Shown one piece after another: positions 33,801 through 44,810 of a DNA stretch of 64,000 nt. The stretch spans positions 72,426,712 through 72,490,711 of the forward strand of contig NC_077224.1 in the NCBI RefSeq assembly GCF_024763615.1, in the 5' to 3' direction. How positions within the stretch are numbered: the stretch's first letter is position 1; each line of letters starts with the position of its first letter. The notes under the pieces were generated by a model. The model ran no database searches. It was not told where the DNA came from and saw nothing but the letters and a program-made list of their open reading frames with translations. The DNA comes from Phlebotomus papatasi. Its lineage: Eukaryota; Arthropoda; Insecta; Diptera; Psychodidae. Both the position numbers and the translations under genes were made by a program.

Positions 33801-35720
33801 AAATCAAATCCGAATTTTTAAAATTTTCGAATGAAAATTTCAGAAAATATAGGTAGTTTGACTATTGTACTTTTATAAACCAAGAAACTTGAATACAATA
33901 ATTTTTTATTGTGTGGAAAAAAACTGCTCTCTCTTGGTATCCGAGCAGTTAAAATCTTGAGAAAAATATCCTGTCTATTGTCCATTTTAATCCACATAAC
34001 CCCTTTAATTAAATAATTTTTTTTACTTTGAAAATAAATTTAGAGAAAATGTATGATTTTTTGTCTTAAGAAAACTTTTTGAAAATTGATTTGAAAAGAT
34101 CTTTTTCATTAAATGTTTCCAGACATTGCGAAATGTTTTTTCAAAATGTTTTAGCCACACATTTCCTGAAAAATAGGTCAGTCATTAACGGAATATGGGA
34201 AAATATGTGCGAAGCTACAGCGAGTGCGAAGATTCAAAGCCTTCCCCTAAATGATTTTTCTTACTACTTGGATACCTGACGAAGAGAACCACAAGTTTCG
34301 AAATGTTGTAGAAAAAGAAAATTGAGAAAATCATGCAGGGTCTAATGAGGAGTCCAAGTTTTCCGTCCAATACCAAAAATAAATAAATCTGACGGATTCT
34401 ATTTAGGTATGCCCTACACAGGGGAGGTGGGGCTACTTTGAGACGTGGGGCTACATTGTTATACGATTTTTTCGCATAATTCTAAAGGAAATTGGGTTTT
34501 AACATGATGTAATTTAGATAGACAAAACAATTATTAATCTAAATAAAATAATTGTACACTGATAAAAAAAGAGGATGCGATTAACTTTTTTTCCTCAAAA
34601 CTTTAACACTTTTTAGGTGTAAAAATATATCAACATTTTTTAATGTTAATTTTGCGCCTTTTTAAGGGTAAAATTAACATGGAAAAGGGTAACTTTAACC
34701 CCTAATACACCTAAAAAGGGTAATATTTACACCGATTTTGGATCAATATTGCAGGGTAAAATTAGCATTTTCGGAATGTTATTTTAACTTTTTCGGATTC
34801 CTCTCACTCAGTGTAAGGACCAGCTTAATTTAGAAATATGCGAAAAAGTCGCATAACAATCTAGTCCCACAGCTCAAAGTAGCCCCACTTTCCCTTAATT
34901 GGAAATAGCCCTATTGCTGATCCAATCCACGATTTTTCAATGGAAATGATGAATTCTTAACAGCGGAAAGTTAATCCGGATTAATTTTTTACATCACAAT
35001 GAAATACATTAAAAAAAATCTAACACATTGTCTCTCACCACAATTCAATTGAAACTGTTAACAGAATTTTCAGCATTTTTTAATTACTCGCAATAATATT
35101 CGCAATGTTTACAATAGTCCACCACAAAAAGAATAGAGATGAAAGAACGGCAGAAAAAACCACGTGCTGCGAAATTGCTCCATTCTTGGTTTATTTTTGA
35201 ATGGAGCACGAGAGACGCAGAAGAAAGGTGAAATTCCGTGTGCTTCCAAATGTTGTTCTTTCCGCAAATGCAAATATTTTGTATGATTGTGGCAAAAGTG
35301 TGTGAGTGACATTGGTACTGGTTTTGGTGAGGAGCTATGGGGACGCCGGGTGGACACCGGGACGCCAACGAATGCGACAAGATAGACTAGCTGATGCCAA
35401 TTAGCTCACTATCTCGGTCTAATGGTGGAAAACCAAATGGTTGGGAAATGTTGGAAAAAATCTCGTGGGAGACGAAGATGACCGATGTTACTCACACCTT
35501 AAGGTGCTTTTTAGGGATATTTTTAGGCATTTTGGGAGTGAGATTTTCCGTGTCACAAAGCAATTTTCGTGGCCAGGATGATGAACATCTGGGACATCTT
35601 TGACACTTACTTATCACCTTCTGGAGTAGCTAGAATCCCTGTGCTGTGCATGAGACTAAGAAGGGGCAAAATTGCCAGAAAAGTCGCACAATGAATCCGT
35701 GGAAAACACTTCACACCCAT
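23976..35720 (-). CDS. Voltage-gated calcium channel alpha2-delta subunit (complete, 8 coding exons)
   Basis: Minus-strand join, 5' to 3': 35720-35611, 27990-27909, 27833-27054, 26999-26550, 26492-26319, 26246-25634, 25579-25077, 24848-23976. Phases agree throughout and give about 1194 residues, normal for the family. Known role: an extracellular, GPI-anchored auxiliary subunit that carries Cav channels to the membrane and presynaptic sites. Seen: signal peptide at 1-31, VWA N-terminal region from about 65, VWA domain with MIDAS motif DNSGSM at 265-270, Cache-type region with LGVNGYSFIISNNGYVLLHP at 533-552, cysteine-rich delta region with CYVIDNNGYVILSE from about 919, and a hydrophobic C-terminal tail preceded by CGSAAD that fits a GPI signal. 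The tail region resembles vertebrate alpha2-delta-3/-4 more than -1/-2. Assignment to one fly paralogue (stj, stol, CG4587 or CG16868) is not possible by eye. Confidence 0.95.
25077..25579 (-). CDS. alpha2-delta exon 7
   Basis: Two bases plus 167 codons, residues 737-904, from PNCGRKTLNDDAYYCNRELV through TMSGLTRWQFIFGEVEV to FIELTSKTY. The donor GTAAGT at 25076 is much better than any site nearer the stop, so the open frame that continues to 24981 is intronic. Confidence 0.9.
25580..25633 (-). other. 54-nt frame-preserving intron in alpha2-delta
   Basis: Begins GTAAGTTTAATCG and ends CTACTGATTTCAG. The length is a multiple of three with no in-frame stop, so retention would add 18 residues (RKFNRIDSLQSLQLLLIS-type) and keep the frame. 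Removing it gives GDSNEPNCGR, which fits family spacing near NPSCN in vertebrate homologues. Confidence 0.8.
25634..26246 (-). CDS. alpha2-delta exon 6: Cache-like region
   Basis: 204 codons plus one base, residues 533-736. It opens LGVNGYSFIISNNGYVLLHP and ends GDSNE before a strong donor GTAAGT. The upstream start lies well before the first in-frame Met (26030). Confidence 0.9.
26319..26492 (-). CDS. alpha2-delta exon 5
   Basis: 58 codons, residues 475-532: from YKQEDEDSPPRLMIAVGVPA, through RSISLLGVAGTDVPIEDI to LPYK. Donor GTAAGC, acceptor CTTTTTCAG. It leads directly into the Cache-like segment of exon 6. Confidence 0.93.
26550..26999 (-). CDS. alpha2-delta exon 4: C-terminal half of VWA domain
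   Basis: 150 codons, residues 325-474, from VFNDAVQGLEPEGYANVSKA through ITDGVPGNLTEVF to WTHAFADKA. The acceptor is TTCCAG and the donor GTATGA. Confidence 0.94.
27054..27833 (-). CDS. alpha2-delta exon 3: VWA_N region and MIDAS
   Basis: 260 codons, residues 65-324, starting KYKAYNARVEEKNG. It contains several N-glycosylation sequons (NFS, NIS, NTT) and the metal-binding DNSGSM. It ends ATPENIK before GTAAGG. Confidence 0.95.
27909..27990 (-). CDS. alpha2-delta exon 2
   Basis: Codes VEQWAKKFGDELWELGQK and on to PEIQA, the canonical mature N-terminus of alpha2-delta proteins. The acceptor is CTGTCTTTCAG and the donor GTATTT, 82 bases. Open frame continues into the flanking introns on both sides, so a naive reading would place a false Met start upstream at 28064. 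Confidence 0.92.
28386..28811. mobile_element. TAGGGTAAGTGTGCC MITE, copy 3 (reverse)
   Basis: The right end GGCCGAAATTTGGCACAC then TTACCCTA matches the family. The left end is diverged. It lies in alpha2-delta intron 1. Confidence 0.75.
30605..32103. mobile_element. 1.5 kb palindromic foldback element in alpha2-delta intron 1
   Basis: The left arm (about 30605-31222) starts CACTATGCAACACGG and includes GGAGATCTCACATGGTACG. The right arm (about 31477-32103) is its near-exact reverse complement, including CGTACCATGTGAGATCTCC. Arms exceed 600 bases with few differences. The loop of about 250 bases is unrelated AT-rich sequence. No coding frame. Confidence 0.82.
32651..33100. mobile_element. 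AACCNTTTAAGGACGA MITE, copy 1
   Basis: Ends AACCGTTTAAGGACGATTGG and CTCGTCGTTAAAGGGTT. Present in inverted orientation at 59179-59935. It includes the phrase GGGACA/TTGTCCC near the first end. Confidence 0.6.
33100..34005. mobile_element. GGGGTTACGCGG inverted-repeat element with insertion
   Basis: GGGGTTACGCGG at the left, CCACATAACCCC at the right, with weakly paired arms. A second palindrome with CCCTTTAAGGACGA ends sits inside at 33373-33521. Confidence 0.45.
33373..33521. mobile_element. CCCTTTAAGGACGA palindrome
   Basis: Starts AACCCTTTAAGGACGA and ends TCGTCCTTAAAGGGTT, with internal GGGTCACCGGTGACCC, itself a perfect palindrome. A related partial copy abuts 59179. Confidence 0.6.
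34421..34896. mobile_element. GGGGAGGTGGGGCTAC MITE with a nested insertion
   Basis: GGGGAGGTGGGGCTACTTTG at the left and CAAAGTAGCCCCACTTTCCC at the right. Same family as 4495-6268. It is interrupted at a TA by 34557-34813. Confidence 0.8.
34557..34813. mobile_element. CACTGA-ended MITE nested at a TA
   Basis: Starts CACTGATAAAAAAAGAGG and ends CCTCTCACTCAGTG, with TA on both sides. The uninterrupted TA site is visible in the sister element near 6192. 257 bp. Confidence 0.75.
35611..35720 (-). CDS. alpha2-delta exon 1: start codon and signal peptide
   Basis: ATG at 35720-35718 opens MGVKCFPRIHCATFLAILPL, then LLSLMHSTGILATPEGD, a clear signal peptide, and two bases AA before a strong donor GTAAGTG at 35610. 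This phase-2 end is what exon 2 requires (AA plus T gives Asn). I selected it on signal peptide, donor and phase together. It is too short for ordinary ORF listing. Confidence 0.82.
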
Positions 35721-36930
35721 TTTTTCCCGCACTTCCTACAATCCTTCACATTGCACATCCGGAAGGACAATCCCAAGCCTCCTCCTTCTTGATTACTTCC
35801 TAACTCAGCAAAGTTCCTTGTTGGCTAATGTTAAATCTCAGCACTGATCATGGCACAATTTTCACGAGCTCACTGTTCAGGGAAAACTGCGTTGAATTTG
35901 TGAAAAATCCGACACATGGGAGGCTCACTTGGTCTATTTTTACACGCCCAACTCAGACACTGTTTCCCACGGGAGTGACCGAGATATTTCACGGAATTGC
36001 AGTACTTCCCAAAAAGCCCCAATTTTCCCAATAAGAAAACCCCCCTGAACTCCAGTACGAGGTGAAAATGGGGTCCTCAGCAGGGACGTGCTCAAGTGAC
36101 ACTCTCGAGAAGTCAAGCAACGCAATGAAGATGGATTTCCCACGGAAAAGTCACAATCCGACTGACAGTGGAAGAGAGATGGTCAAGTAAATTCAGAGGA
36201 AGACAACTAGAACAACCCGAAGGGAAAACGTGCTTTTCCGCAACGCATGCGCTCCTGAAATCCGAGGGAAATGCTCCTGAAACAGGGTGGATCCCTTTTC
36301 TCTTGGCTTCAATGCACACAAAAAAAAAATGAAATCACCGGAAGATGTAACAACCTTGAGCTATTTATCCAGAAACCCGATTCCCCTTAAGGTCGCCAAT
36401 TTTCCCGCCCAAAACAAACGCCCGCTCCCTGAAGACACTGCAAATCCAAACTCTAAAACGCCATCCAGCTTCCAGCTGTAGCAGACACTCCTCTGAATTG
36501 ACCTTGACCGCTAATAGCATTCTTTTGCCCATTGAATTGGATTTTATTAATCCCTTTTGGTGTGCCTTGGAGGTTGTTTTGCGAAATCCGGGAACATACA
36601 GAAGATGAGATACAAAAGAGAAGTGGTCAGAAAAAGAGGCTGAAGAATGCTCAGTCAAGTGTAAATTGCCTCTATAGTTTTGCCAACACAGAGAAGAAAA
36701 AAAGGGGTGAGGATTTTGTGCAGTAGCTCAAATTTCGAGAGTGTCCTTAGGAATATCCAGTGAGGATGGGCTGCCTGAAAATTTCCTGGAAAAAGGAGCA
36801 AGAGAGCTCAGGAGTTTGCGCAGTAATCAGCTGTACTACCTGCAAGACTCTCGCGAGAGTCGAGGACATTGCGGGAGAACGAAATATCACGCATAAAGGA
36901 TGTTGTACCACTGCAATGTACTATGTTGTT
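35721..36930 (-). promoter_or_regulatory. Presumed 5' UTR and promoter region of alpha2-delta
   Basis: Less AT-rich and apparently free of transposons, unlike its surroundings, and directly upstream of the signal-peptide exon. Open frames on both strands have no family features. A perfect 16-base palindrome GACTCTCGCGAGAGTC lies at 36846-36861; its TCTCGCGAGA core is a known promoter-type motif in animals. The transcription start is not identifiable. Confidence 0.4.
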
Positions 36931-37212
36931 TAACAGGGAGAAGTACCTTAAATAAAATGCTTTTGATCTTAATGTGTTGGCTACTCAAAAATCAAAATAG
37001 TGGCCTTGTAGAACCAAGACTTTGACAAGTCTTTAACTGCACCTTTAAAAGCCTTATAATGAGAGAATTAAGTGTTGCAATTCCTGTAGAAGCTTATAAG
37101 CACCTTAAAAGTGCGCCACTTTACTTTTAATAAAGCAGAGTGGGGCAGTTTCAGGCTTCTAATTTTTTTTAAACTTATTTACTAAACTAATATGTGCCAT
37201 ATTTAAATTAAC

Positions 37213-37428
37213 TAGGGGAAACTCGGGAACCACCAAACACGGGGTAGCACCAAACACTAATTTTTTATTTCCAAACTACTTGGACTATCTCGACCATTTC
37301 TTCAATGGACAACCATCCCTATAGTGCCTAAAAATTCTTATAGGCCTTGTCCTCAGAAGTCGAATATCTGATTAAAAAATCGCAGTGTTTGGTGCTACCC
37401 CGTGTTTGGTGGTGCCCAAGTTCCCCTA
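37213..37428. mobile_element. TAGGGGAAACTCGGGAACCACC MITE
   Basis: The left arm with CCAAACACGGGGTAGCACCA pairs with the right arm TGGTGCTACCCCGTGTTTGG. Both ends are AGGGGAA-type at TA. 216 bp. Confidence 0.85.
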
Positions 37429-38764
37429 TGTTTCGTCAGTTTCCCTTGGATTATCTAAAATTACGTACAATTCCTAAAAAGATATTTAGTGTCTCAAAAA
37501 TATTTTCGAAAATAATGCATGCGTGAAACTACCCCATCCTGCCATAACCTTAGTGGCGGATCGAAGAGCACAATAAATAAATTATAAGAATTTTATTTCT
37601 ATAACGCTTTTGCTTACAGAATTCTGTAATGAATTAGGAAACGAAGAGCAGTGATAAAGCACTCCAGCTTCGCAGAATTCTCTAACTTGTGACTTTTATC
37701 TTCCATCTTAAAAATTGGTTAATATTTATTGTTTCGATGAAGAATGTTGTTTAACTAAAATACGAAAAGAACCATGGTAGTTCAGCTACAAATTTGCTAA
37801 AATTCTTTTCACTACATAATTTTTTTACACTTTTTCTGTTGATAATTGATTTTAACAGCTCAATAATTAGCTCAGACATTTATACAAAATTAGGTTAGAA
37901 AGATATACAGTTTAATTTTAAATTAAAATCAAATAATAGTTTGTTTTTATTACTTCATTATGAATTGGTAAATATCTGAAACAATTCAAAATTATATAGG
38001 ATTCCAATACCTTTTAAACGAATTCATATTTGCCTAAATCGGATGAAAATCAGACTGTCTAGAGATGATTTGATCTTGAAAAAAATATAATTGAAATTAT
38101 TTGCGTATATAGACGAAATTTTTGACCACCTAAACTGTAAAGCATGCTCATAAACTTATAGGAACTTTCATAAATAAACACAAATATAAAATAAATAAAT
38201 ATTTAGTTATATTAAAATCATTATCGATGTAAAGAGCAACTATACTAAAGTGGTCTTCAGACTAGAGACTTAGCCCAGTTCCCGAAAGTCTCAAAATCTT
38301 AAATAGCAAGCAATTTTATTCCTTTTTGATAGCCTAATAGGTCATTTATCTTTAATAATCCAATTCTCAGGTAGATTTTTCCAAAAAATCGTGAGTGATA
38401 AAAAATTAGAGCAGTTAAGCCATATGGCTAAGCCTTAGGTCTGAAGCCCGTATAAGAGAGCACAAGTAATTTATTTTTGTCACTTAATTTAGAATATTTT
38501 AGTTTTTTAAGCATATTTTGTAGATCTTTGAACCTGAACGGATTTGAAGATTATGCATGTGACGACTAAACGGAATTATAAGATAAATATAGTGGGTTAA
38601 TCATATTTCCAATATCTTTTCATAAGCCCTATCTGAACTTAATCTTAAGCCTCTTAACCATTATCATTAAGATCTCTTGAGCAATCTCTTAAACTTAAGG
38701 TAATTTCGAATCAGTCGTATAGGATTAGGAAGTTGAGACTGAAAGAATTATTCCTTAATAAGCC
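37429..38764. mobile_element. AT-rich intergenic DNA with a GGTCTTCAG MITE at 38252-38457
   Basis: Only the MITE copy is identifiable: GGTCTTCAGACTAGAGACTT to AAGCCTTAGGTCTGAAG. No gene in the remainder. Confidence 0.55.
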
Positions 38765-39310
38765 GGGGTACGGCTGAGCGTCCCATGTTTTGCGCAATGC
38801 TGGAATTCCTGACTTGCCTGACTTACAAAGGTACTTTCGCATCATTTACCGTTTAACGGTTCTCAGCCGATTTGAACGGATTCAAAAATCACTCAAAAGA
38901 TCGTCCAAAATAGCTTAAAACTAATAAAATTTATTTTCGGATAAAAATTCGTTATTTGTAATGGGACCGGTAATGAACCAAGTAATGAATCGATAATTGG
39001 AATCGATTCAGACAATAGTCAGGATTTCTAAGATCATTTCAAAAAGAGAAAATATGATATCATTCGGCTGAGTAAAACGCTCTCTGGAGCACATTTAACC
39101 TTTGATCTTGAAGCACCGTTCCTGGGAATTATGCCCTAGACACACTTACAACTTAAGCCGAGAGACGACTTAGTGGAAAATGATGGAAATGCACTTTAAC
39201 CATTATTTCTAATATAATTACGATAAGACGTCTCTCGGCTAATCCTCATGTCTGTCAAGGCCCTCATTCAACTTTCAACGGTATTTTCGTTCGAACGAAA
39301 AGTCTGCCTA
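38765..39310. repeat. Dispersed repeat with ACCGGTAATGAACC phrases, copy 1
   Basis: An inverted relative lies at 52965-53420, sharing GACGCNTTG/GCGTCCCATG, ACCGGTAATGAACC, CGCTCT...GAGCA and CGAAAAGTCTGCCT blocks in mirrored order. Interrupted by 39132-39263. Confidence 0.5.
39132..39263. mobile_element. GCCGAGAGACG MITE
   Basis: The left end GCCCTAGACACAC...AAGCCGAGAGACG pairs with the right end CGTCTCTCGGCTAATCC...AAGGCCCT. 132 bp. A half copy sits beside the Fic exon 2 acceptor. Confidence 0.65.
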
Positions 39311-39473
39311 GACAAACTCGTACGATAATAGGGGAAAATGACGAAAATATCAATGAAGCCAGGGCAGACTTATGGGGGGTCTTCGAAGGGCCAAAATAGT
39401 CTAAATGAAAACATTCTCCAAATAGGAATTTTTCATAAATGGAATACAGAATTTTCCCTTAAAGAAAACACAG

Positions 39474-39695
39474 TAGGGGAAAGTGCCTATGCTTTACACA
39501 CGATCCCAAGCTTTACAATGACTAAATTTTTCGTTCTTTTTTTCAATTAATATGACTCATCTCATACATTTTTTGAAAACCAAAGAAACGTGCCCAGTTT
39601 TTAAAATATATTGCGCAGACGCATTTATTCAGAAACATAGGAAAAAATTAGTCATTATAAAACTTGAGACCGTGCAAAGCATGGGCACTTCCCCC
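39474..39695. mobile_element. AGGGGAAAGTGCCTATGC MITE
   Basis: AGGGGAAAGTGCCTATGCTT at the left pairs with AAGCATGGGCACTTCCCCC at the right. 222 bp. Confidence 0.75.
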
Positions 39696-40040
39696 TTCTC
39701 AGTTTTTTTTATATTATTATCTATGTAACAATCTTACAATCTGATTTCCCGTGATTCAGATCAATCAAAAATTCATTCATATTGATATGTTTTTATATAA
39801 AAAATCTCATTCGATGCAGGTGCTCAATTAGACTTTTAGCCATTTTACCCTAACTGATTTACTAATTTAAAGAATTAACTCTTTTTTAATTTTTTAATTA
39901 CGACCCAAAAATTTTTTTCTGATATTTTCAGTAATTTATATACTCTCTTTATTATGTATAATAATATTGAATATTCTATTCCATTCTTCTCTCTCAATTC
40001 CACCAACTTAATTCCAATATTTTTTATTTCTTGATAATTT

Positions 40041-40085
40041 TTGGTGACCAAAGATTAATTGGAACCCGGACACTTGCAATATTTA
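40041..40085 (-). repeat. Possible SINE fragment
   Basis: TTTGGTGACC then GGAACCCGGACACTTGCA resembles the B-box region of the SINE at 58139-58406. Very short. The surrounding 39700-41510 shows no gene. Confidence 0.3.
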
Positions 40086-41511
40086 GCAGGTCCTTTATTA
40101 CGTGTGCGATATCATAACCTGCGTACCCCAACAATAAATAAAATTTTCAATAAGTATTCGTATAGATAGTTAACTTTCTTGATTCTCATGCAGAATATAT
40201 CAACAGTGTGATTTTGTATAAAATACAATGTATTATTCTTTTGTGTCCATGTCATTAATCTTTTATATGCAGACTGAATCGATATTCTTGAGCTATTATA
40301 TGATAATACAACGTATGTTCGTACTTTTGCTTATGAAAATGATATTATTATAACAGTAAATTTGTGATACAAGAAACTTGTGAAGTAACTTGTTTATCAT
40401 ATCAAATAAACATATTAAAGTGAAGCTTAATTTGAATAGTCATTCTTATTGTAAATAATGCTGAGAATCAGATATAATTGTGTTTTATCACTTCTTATCT
40501 TTGTAGAATAATGAGGATATAATGTTCCAATAATTATGTATAGACTTTTAATACCTGCAATTAAACTTACTTGTATTTAATTTTAAAACAGGTAATATTT
40601 AAATTCAAAGAACATGAGGGGTAATTTCCGTTCTTATAATGATTTACAATCTATTAACGTAAATTGGATAACATTATGATGTGACTACTTGTGCGTAGTT
40701 AATAAAGTAAAAGTGTTAGTTTATATTCCTAGTTATTGTTTCACTTGTCAAAAAATATATACTGTGATATAAAAGAAAAGCCGAAGATTGTATTAAAAAA
40801 ATTTATTGCAAAATTTCTTTGATTACCGCAACATAAGCCTCAGTACTAAAACTTTAATTACCTGTACTTAAAGTGTTGTGACAAACTTGTCTGAAGTGAG
40901 GTTTAAATAAACTAATTAAGTCATCTGCCTCGCACTCGAGTAAAAGTCAGTGATTAGATTGAAATTAATTTGAATCGAATCAGACCTAAAAATCAGTAGA
41001 GTGTAATTTAATTGTCCTACGCCCAACAGTGATCAGAAGAAGAGCACAGGGCGAGCCAAGCTGTTATCAATTGAAATCTGCATCAAAGATATTCAATTAT
41101 TCAAATGATGCCGACCATAAATCATCATCTTCATCAATTCTCAGACAGTTCAATGACGTGGATAAAATAATTGATGGATGACAAACGGGACTTCTTTTTA
41201 GCAAATTATCACACGCACGGTAAATTAAATCTGCGGCAGTTTCACTCAATTGAATCCACCGAGTAACTTATGACAATGTTGTTAAATTACACGGCACTTG
41301 AATTCGTATAATACGGAAATGAAAAATTAGTGAAAGTAACTGAAAAACTTTTTAAAAATTATTTTTTAAAATTATTACAATAAACCTTAACCTTAACTTG
41401 AGATTATAACAATTTTGGGAATTGCGATGAAAAATTCTTAAATTTTACAAATAACTTTTTAAACTCCAAAAAAGTGCTTTACATCCTTATGTTTAGTTCA
41501 GTGGTCTTCAG

Positions 41512-41702
41512 GCTAAAGGTTTAGCCCAGGTACAAAAGGTCTCAAACTCAAATTCCTAAATAGCAATCTATTTTATAGATCTTTCAGAATCTAATGAATC
41601 ATTTTCCCTTAATATCCAATCCCAAATTAAAATTTTACTAAATACCTTGACTAATTGAATTAAAGAACTTAAGCGATTTGGCTAAGCTTTAGGTCTGAAG
41701 AC
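41512..41702. mobile_element. GGTCTTCAG MITE, copy 3
   Basis: GGTCTTCAGGCTAAAGGTTT to GGCTAAGCTTTAGGTCTGAAG. Same family as 21295-21490. Confidence 0.6.
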
Positions 41703-42107
41703 TCCATTACCATACGAGTTATCATTAATTGACGGCTTTAAGAAAAAAAAACTTTTTAGAATAAAAAGATAAATTAATATTTATGGCATTTAAAATTTGT
41801 GAACTGTGTTTCTGTAAATTCGAAAAACCGTACCAGCTGTCTTAAAACTTTCGTATCCGTTCTTTTGTATTTCACTACCGTAAATCAAATTTGGTCAATA
41901 TTTTTTTAATCCTGAAATAATTCGTTTATGAAAAAATTGTTACTGAAGCTAAATAATTCGAAAGTGACTTATTTCGTACGCGATTAATAAATACGTACCC
42001 TGTAATTTTAATTTATTACAAGAACACTTTAAAACGGAATATTTTAAATATAGCATATTTTATTCCCATATATTTCTTACTGAAACATTACAGGTTAAAA
42101 TTTGAAA

Positions 42108-43930
42108 GGGACAGATAATCCTAACCGGCTTATGTAGGTGAGATTCTTAACGTGAGCTAACTCGGAGTGCATGCAAATTCGATTTGATGCTGAAGTAGGG
42201 AGACGCCATTCAGTTATCTTGAATCAAATTCGTGAAATTATACAAATTTTGTATTTAAACCAAAATATCAAGGATTTGGATGAACTGGCACAAAAGTGAT
42301 ATACGGGTGAAATGTAGACCAGAATGTTCTCTATAATTTTCCCATAGAATATGATCTCATCGATTACTCAGAAGCCAAGATAAGCGAGGTTTTTTGTTTC
42401 TTAACTCGTTTTTTCATCCAGAGTTCCCCAAATAGTCATTTGTTGAACTTCAACTATATTAAAGAATTGTTGTCTTTTGTGGGACTTTCCATTTAAAACC
42501 CTATTTTAAGTGTCTTTGTGGAGTAGAGGCAGTCAAATTGGCATCTGAGTGATTTCAAAGCGTTATTATGGGAAAAATCAATTTTTTCACACTTAAACGG
42601 CAAAATCGGAGTGATAGCGTAGTCTGAGCGGAAAATGATGTATGGACGAAATGTAGAGACAAATGTGCTCTACAATTATGTTGAAGTAATCATCAAAATC
42701 GGTTCAGCGACAGTCGAGATAATTGAGGTTACGTGATATTGAAATTGGTTTTTCGACTGTGGCGCCCCTGGTGTTGGTCCCACGAAGTTCAAATATTCTA
42801 GAAAGTTGTAGCATTTGGTGAGATCTTTCGTTTAAGCCCTTACTCATCAAAATCGGTCACATAGAACCGGAGATATGATTTTTTGAATTTCGTGAACTTT
42901 GACCCCTCATATCTCCGGTTCTATTGAAACCACAGCGCACATACGCACCATTTTGGAAACGTCCTAGACTGGACTACAACATACTAAAATTTCATTAACT
43001 TGCACAATGCCGTTTTTGAGAAAAGTGACTTTGAATTTCGATGAATTTTGACGCTATCACAGCGCCACCTGTGGTGACTTTTTGAACTTCCATCTGAAAG
43101 TGCTCATCGAGACGAAACCAAAAAGGTAAAATTTAGGTCGCTATGTTAATTAGAACCGGAGATAGAGGCCGGTCAATGTTCGAACTTTGACCCCTCATAG
43201 CTCGGGTCAGGGGTTATGGATCGACTTAAGGTTTTTTTTGTTTGATATGTATAATCAACGGCTATAACGTACTAAAATTTCAGCCCGATGCACAATGGAA
43301 TTTTTGAGTTATTTAACTTTTAAGATTTAAAAATTTTCTTTTTAATAATAGCGCCCCTAGCGGTGGTTTTATGAACTTGCGATGTTAGAAGGGGAAGTGG
43401 CATTTCACGAGAGCTTTCCAAAAAGCCCTCACTTTTTAAATTATGACAATTAGAACCGGAGTTATGGCCATTTTAAGAAATTTTTTTTGGACCCTTATAG
43501 CTCGGGTCAGGGGGGTCGGGGGACCTTAAGTTTGGTATTGATGGAAAGCTCTAAGGCCCAGCTATAACATACTAAAATTTGAGCCCGCTCGATGCCATAG
43601 GGGCGGAGCTATTGAGAAAACAAAAAAAGGGGGGTCTTCAAAATGGCGGAAGGAGGGGTGGGGGGTGGGGGATCAATGCACCAAGTTGCAATTTTCACCC
43701 GATATATAACCTTTGCCGAAAACCGCAAGTCGATATCTTTTTTAGTTTAGGAGCTATTAAGCTCCAAAGAGCGGCCGGCCGGCCGGCCGGCCGGGAACGT
43801 AAATTAGCCACATATATATTCGTGATCAGGAAGTGCTGAAACACGTTTTGGCCAAGTTTGAGCTCGATCGGACGACATGAAATTTTGTTAGGATTATAGT
43901 AGGTGAGATTGTTAAGAATCTCACCTAATA
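42108..43930. mobile_element. Unclassified 1.82 kb element, copy 2
   Basis: Aligns end to end with 13986-15827, with scattered single changes and a small length difference near 43340 where this copy reads TTTTTAATAATAGCGCCCC. The interior has a pure GGCCGGCC run near 43775-43792. Copies share the TAATA-like right flank only within the element. No transposase. Confidence 0.78.
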
Positions 43931-44810
43931 AACCGGAAAATTAGGCCAAACTAATAACTTTGAAGATTATTTGATTTTTATTTCAAGGATTCCAAGCCTT
44001 AACAAAATTTTTCAAAATATGTGTCAAATTAATTTGTATTTAATACAATACACACGGTAATATTTATTCGAAATTGTAAAACCGAAAAATATCATTTATT
44101 GGTGAATCTCATTCATGAAAATTTCATGCCAAAGACCGTCCAAATTCTCACAACGCTTTCTTCTATTCTTGATTTCAAAATAATATAATATTGAAAAATT
44201 AAATTTTATATAAAACTTCCTATATGTTTAAATAATATTAAAAGACTTTTTTTCAAATGAATTTTCAATTTCAAAACCTCACGTTTGGTTGAAGTAACAG
44301 GTAATTAAAAAAATCCGTCTGTAAAAGTCGCGTTTTCAATAATTATTTGCCTTTTTATCTTGTCCAAAAAAAGTTCCTTTAAAAACTCTCTAAAATAGGC
44401 CATAATTTCGGACAAAAATTTATCCTTTGAATAAAATCAGACGTAATATCGGGCAGAACCTCCTGTAGGTCTAGTAATCCAGTTTCTAACCCAATTTCGT
44501 ATAATTTTACTTCGGTTGTGGATTTTCAGTTTTGATTGAAAGTAAACAAATGCAGCACCCATCGCATGAAAAACTTCTTCAATGCCTACACTATCATGTA
44601 AGATGTAGAGGGTCACCCCACATTCCACATAGTTCTATTGATTTTTCGACTTTTTTGGCATTATAACACTTTTTGAGCGTCCAATTAACGCCATTTTTGT
44701 TTGTACTGCCACAACAAAAGTCCGAAAACGTTCGAATAATACTTGTCTAGCTTAGATTCGATTTGGGTTATTGTTTTCTTGAGTAATAAAGTGTTCAAAC
44801 AAAAAAAAAA
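43931..44810. other. AT-rich intergenic DNA, nothing recognised
   Basis: No coding or repeat structure I can support. Confidence 0.4.

Larger units (their letters stand above)
27991..35610 (-). other. alpha2-delta intron 1, 7.6 kb
   Basis: Phase-2 intron between the signal-peptide exon and exon 2. It is filled with a TAGGGTAAGTGTGCC MITE, a 1.5 kb palindrome, CCTTTAAGGACGA elements and others listed separately. 28820-29740 and 34900-35600 show nothing I can name beyond AT-rich sequence. Confidence 0.8.

Noticed and set aside
36287..36726. Several 64-97-codon frames upstream of alpha2-delta
   Set aside because: Overlapping frames on both strands without domains, consistent with a GC-richer promoter or 5' UTR block.
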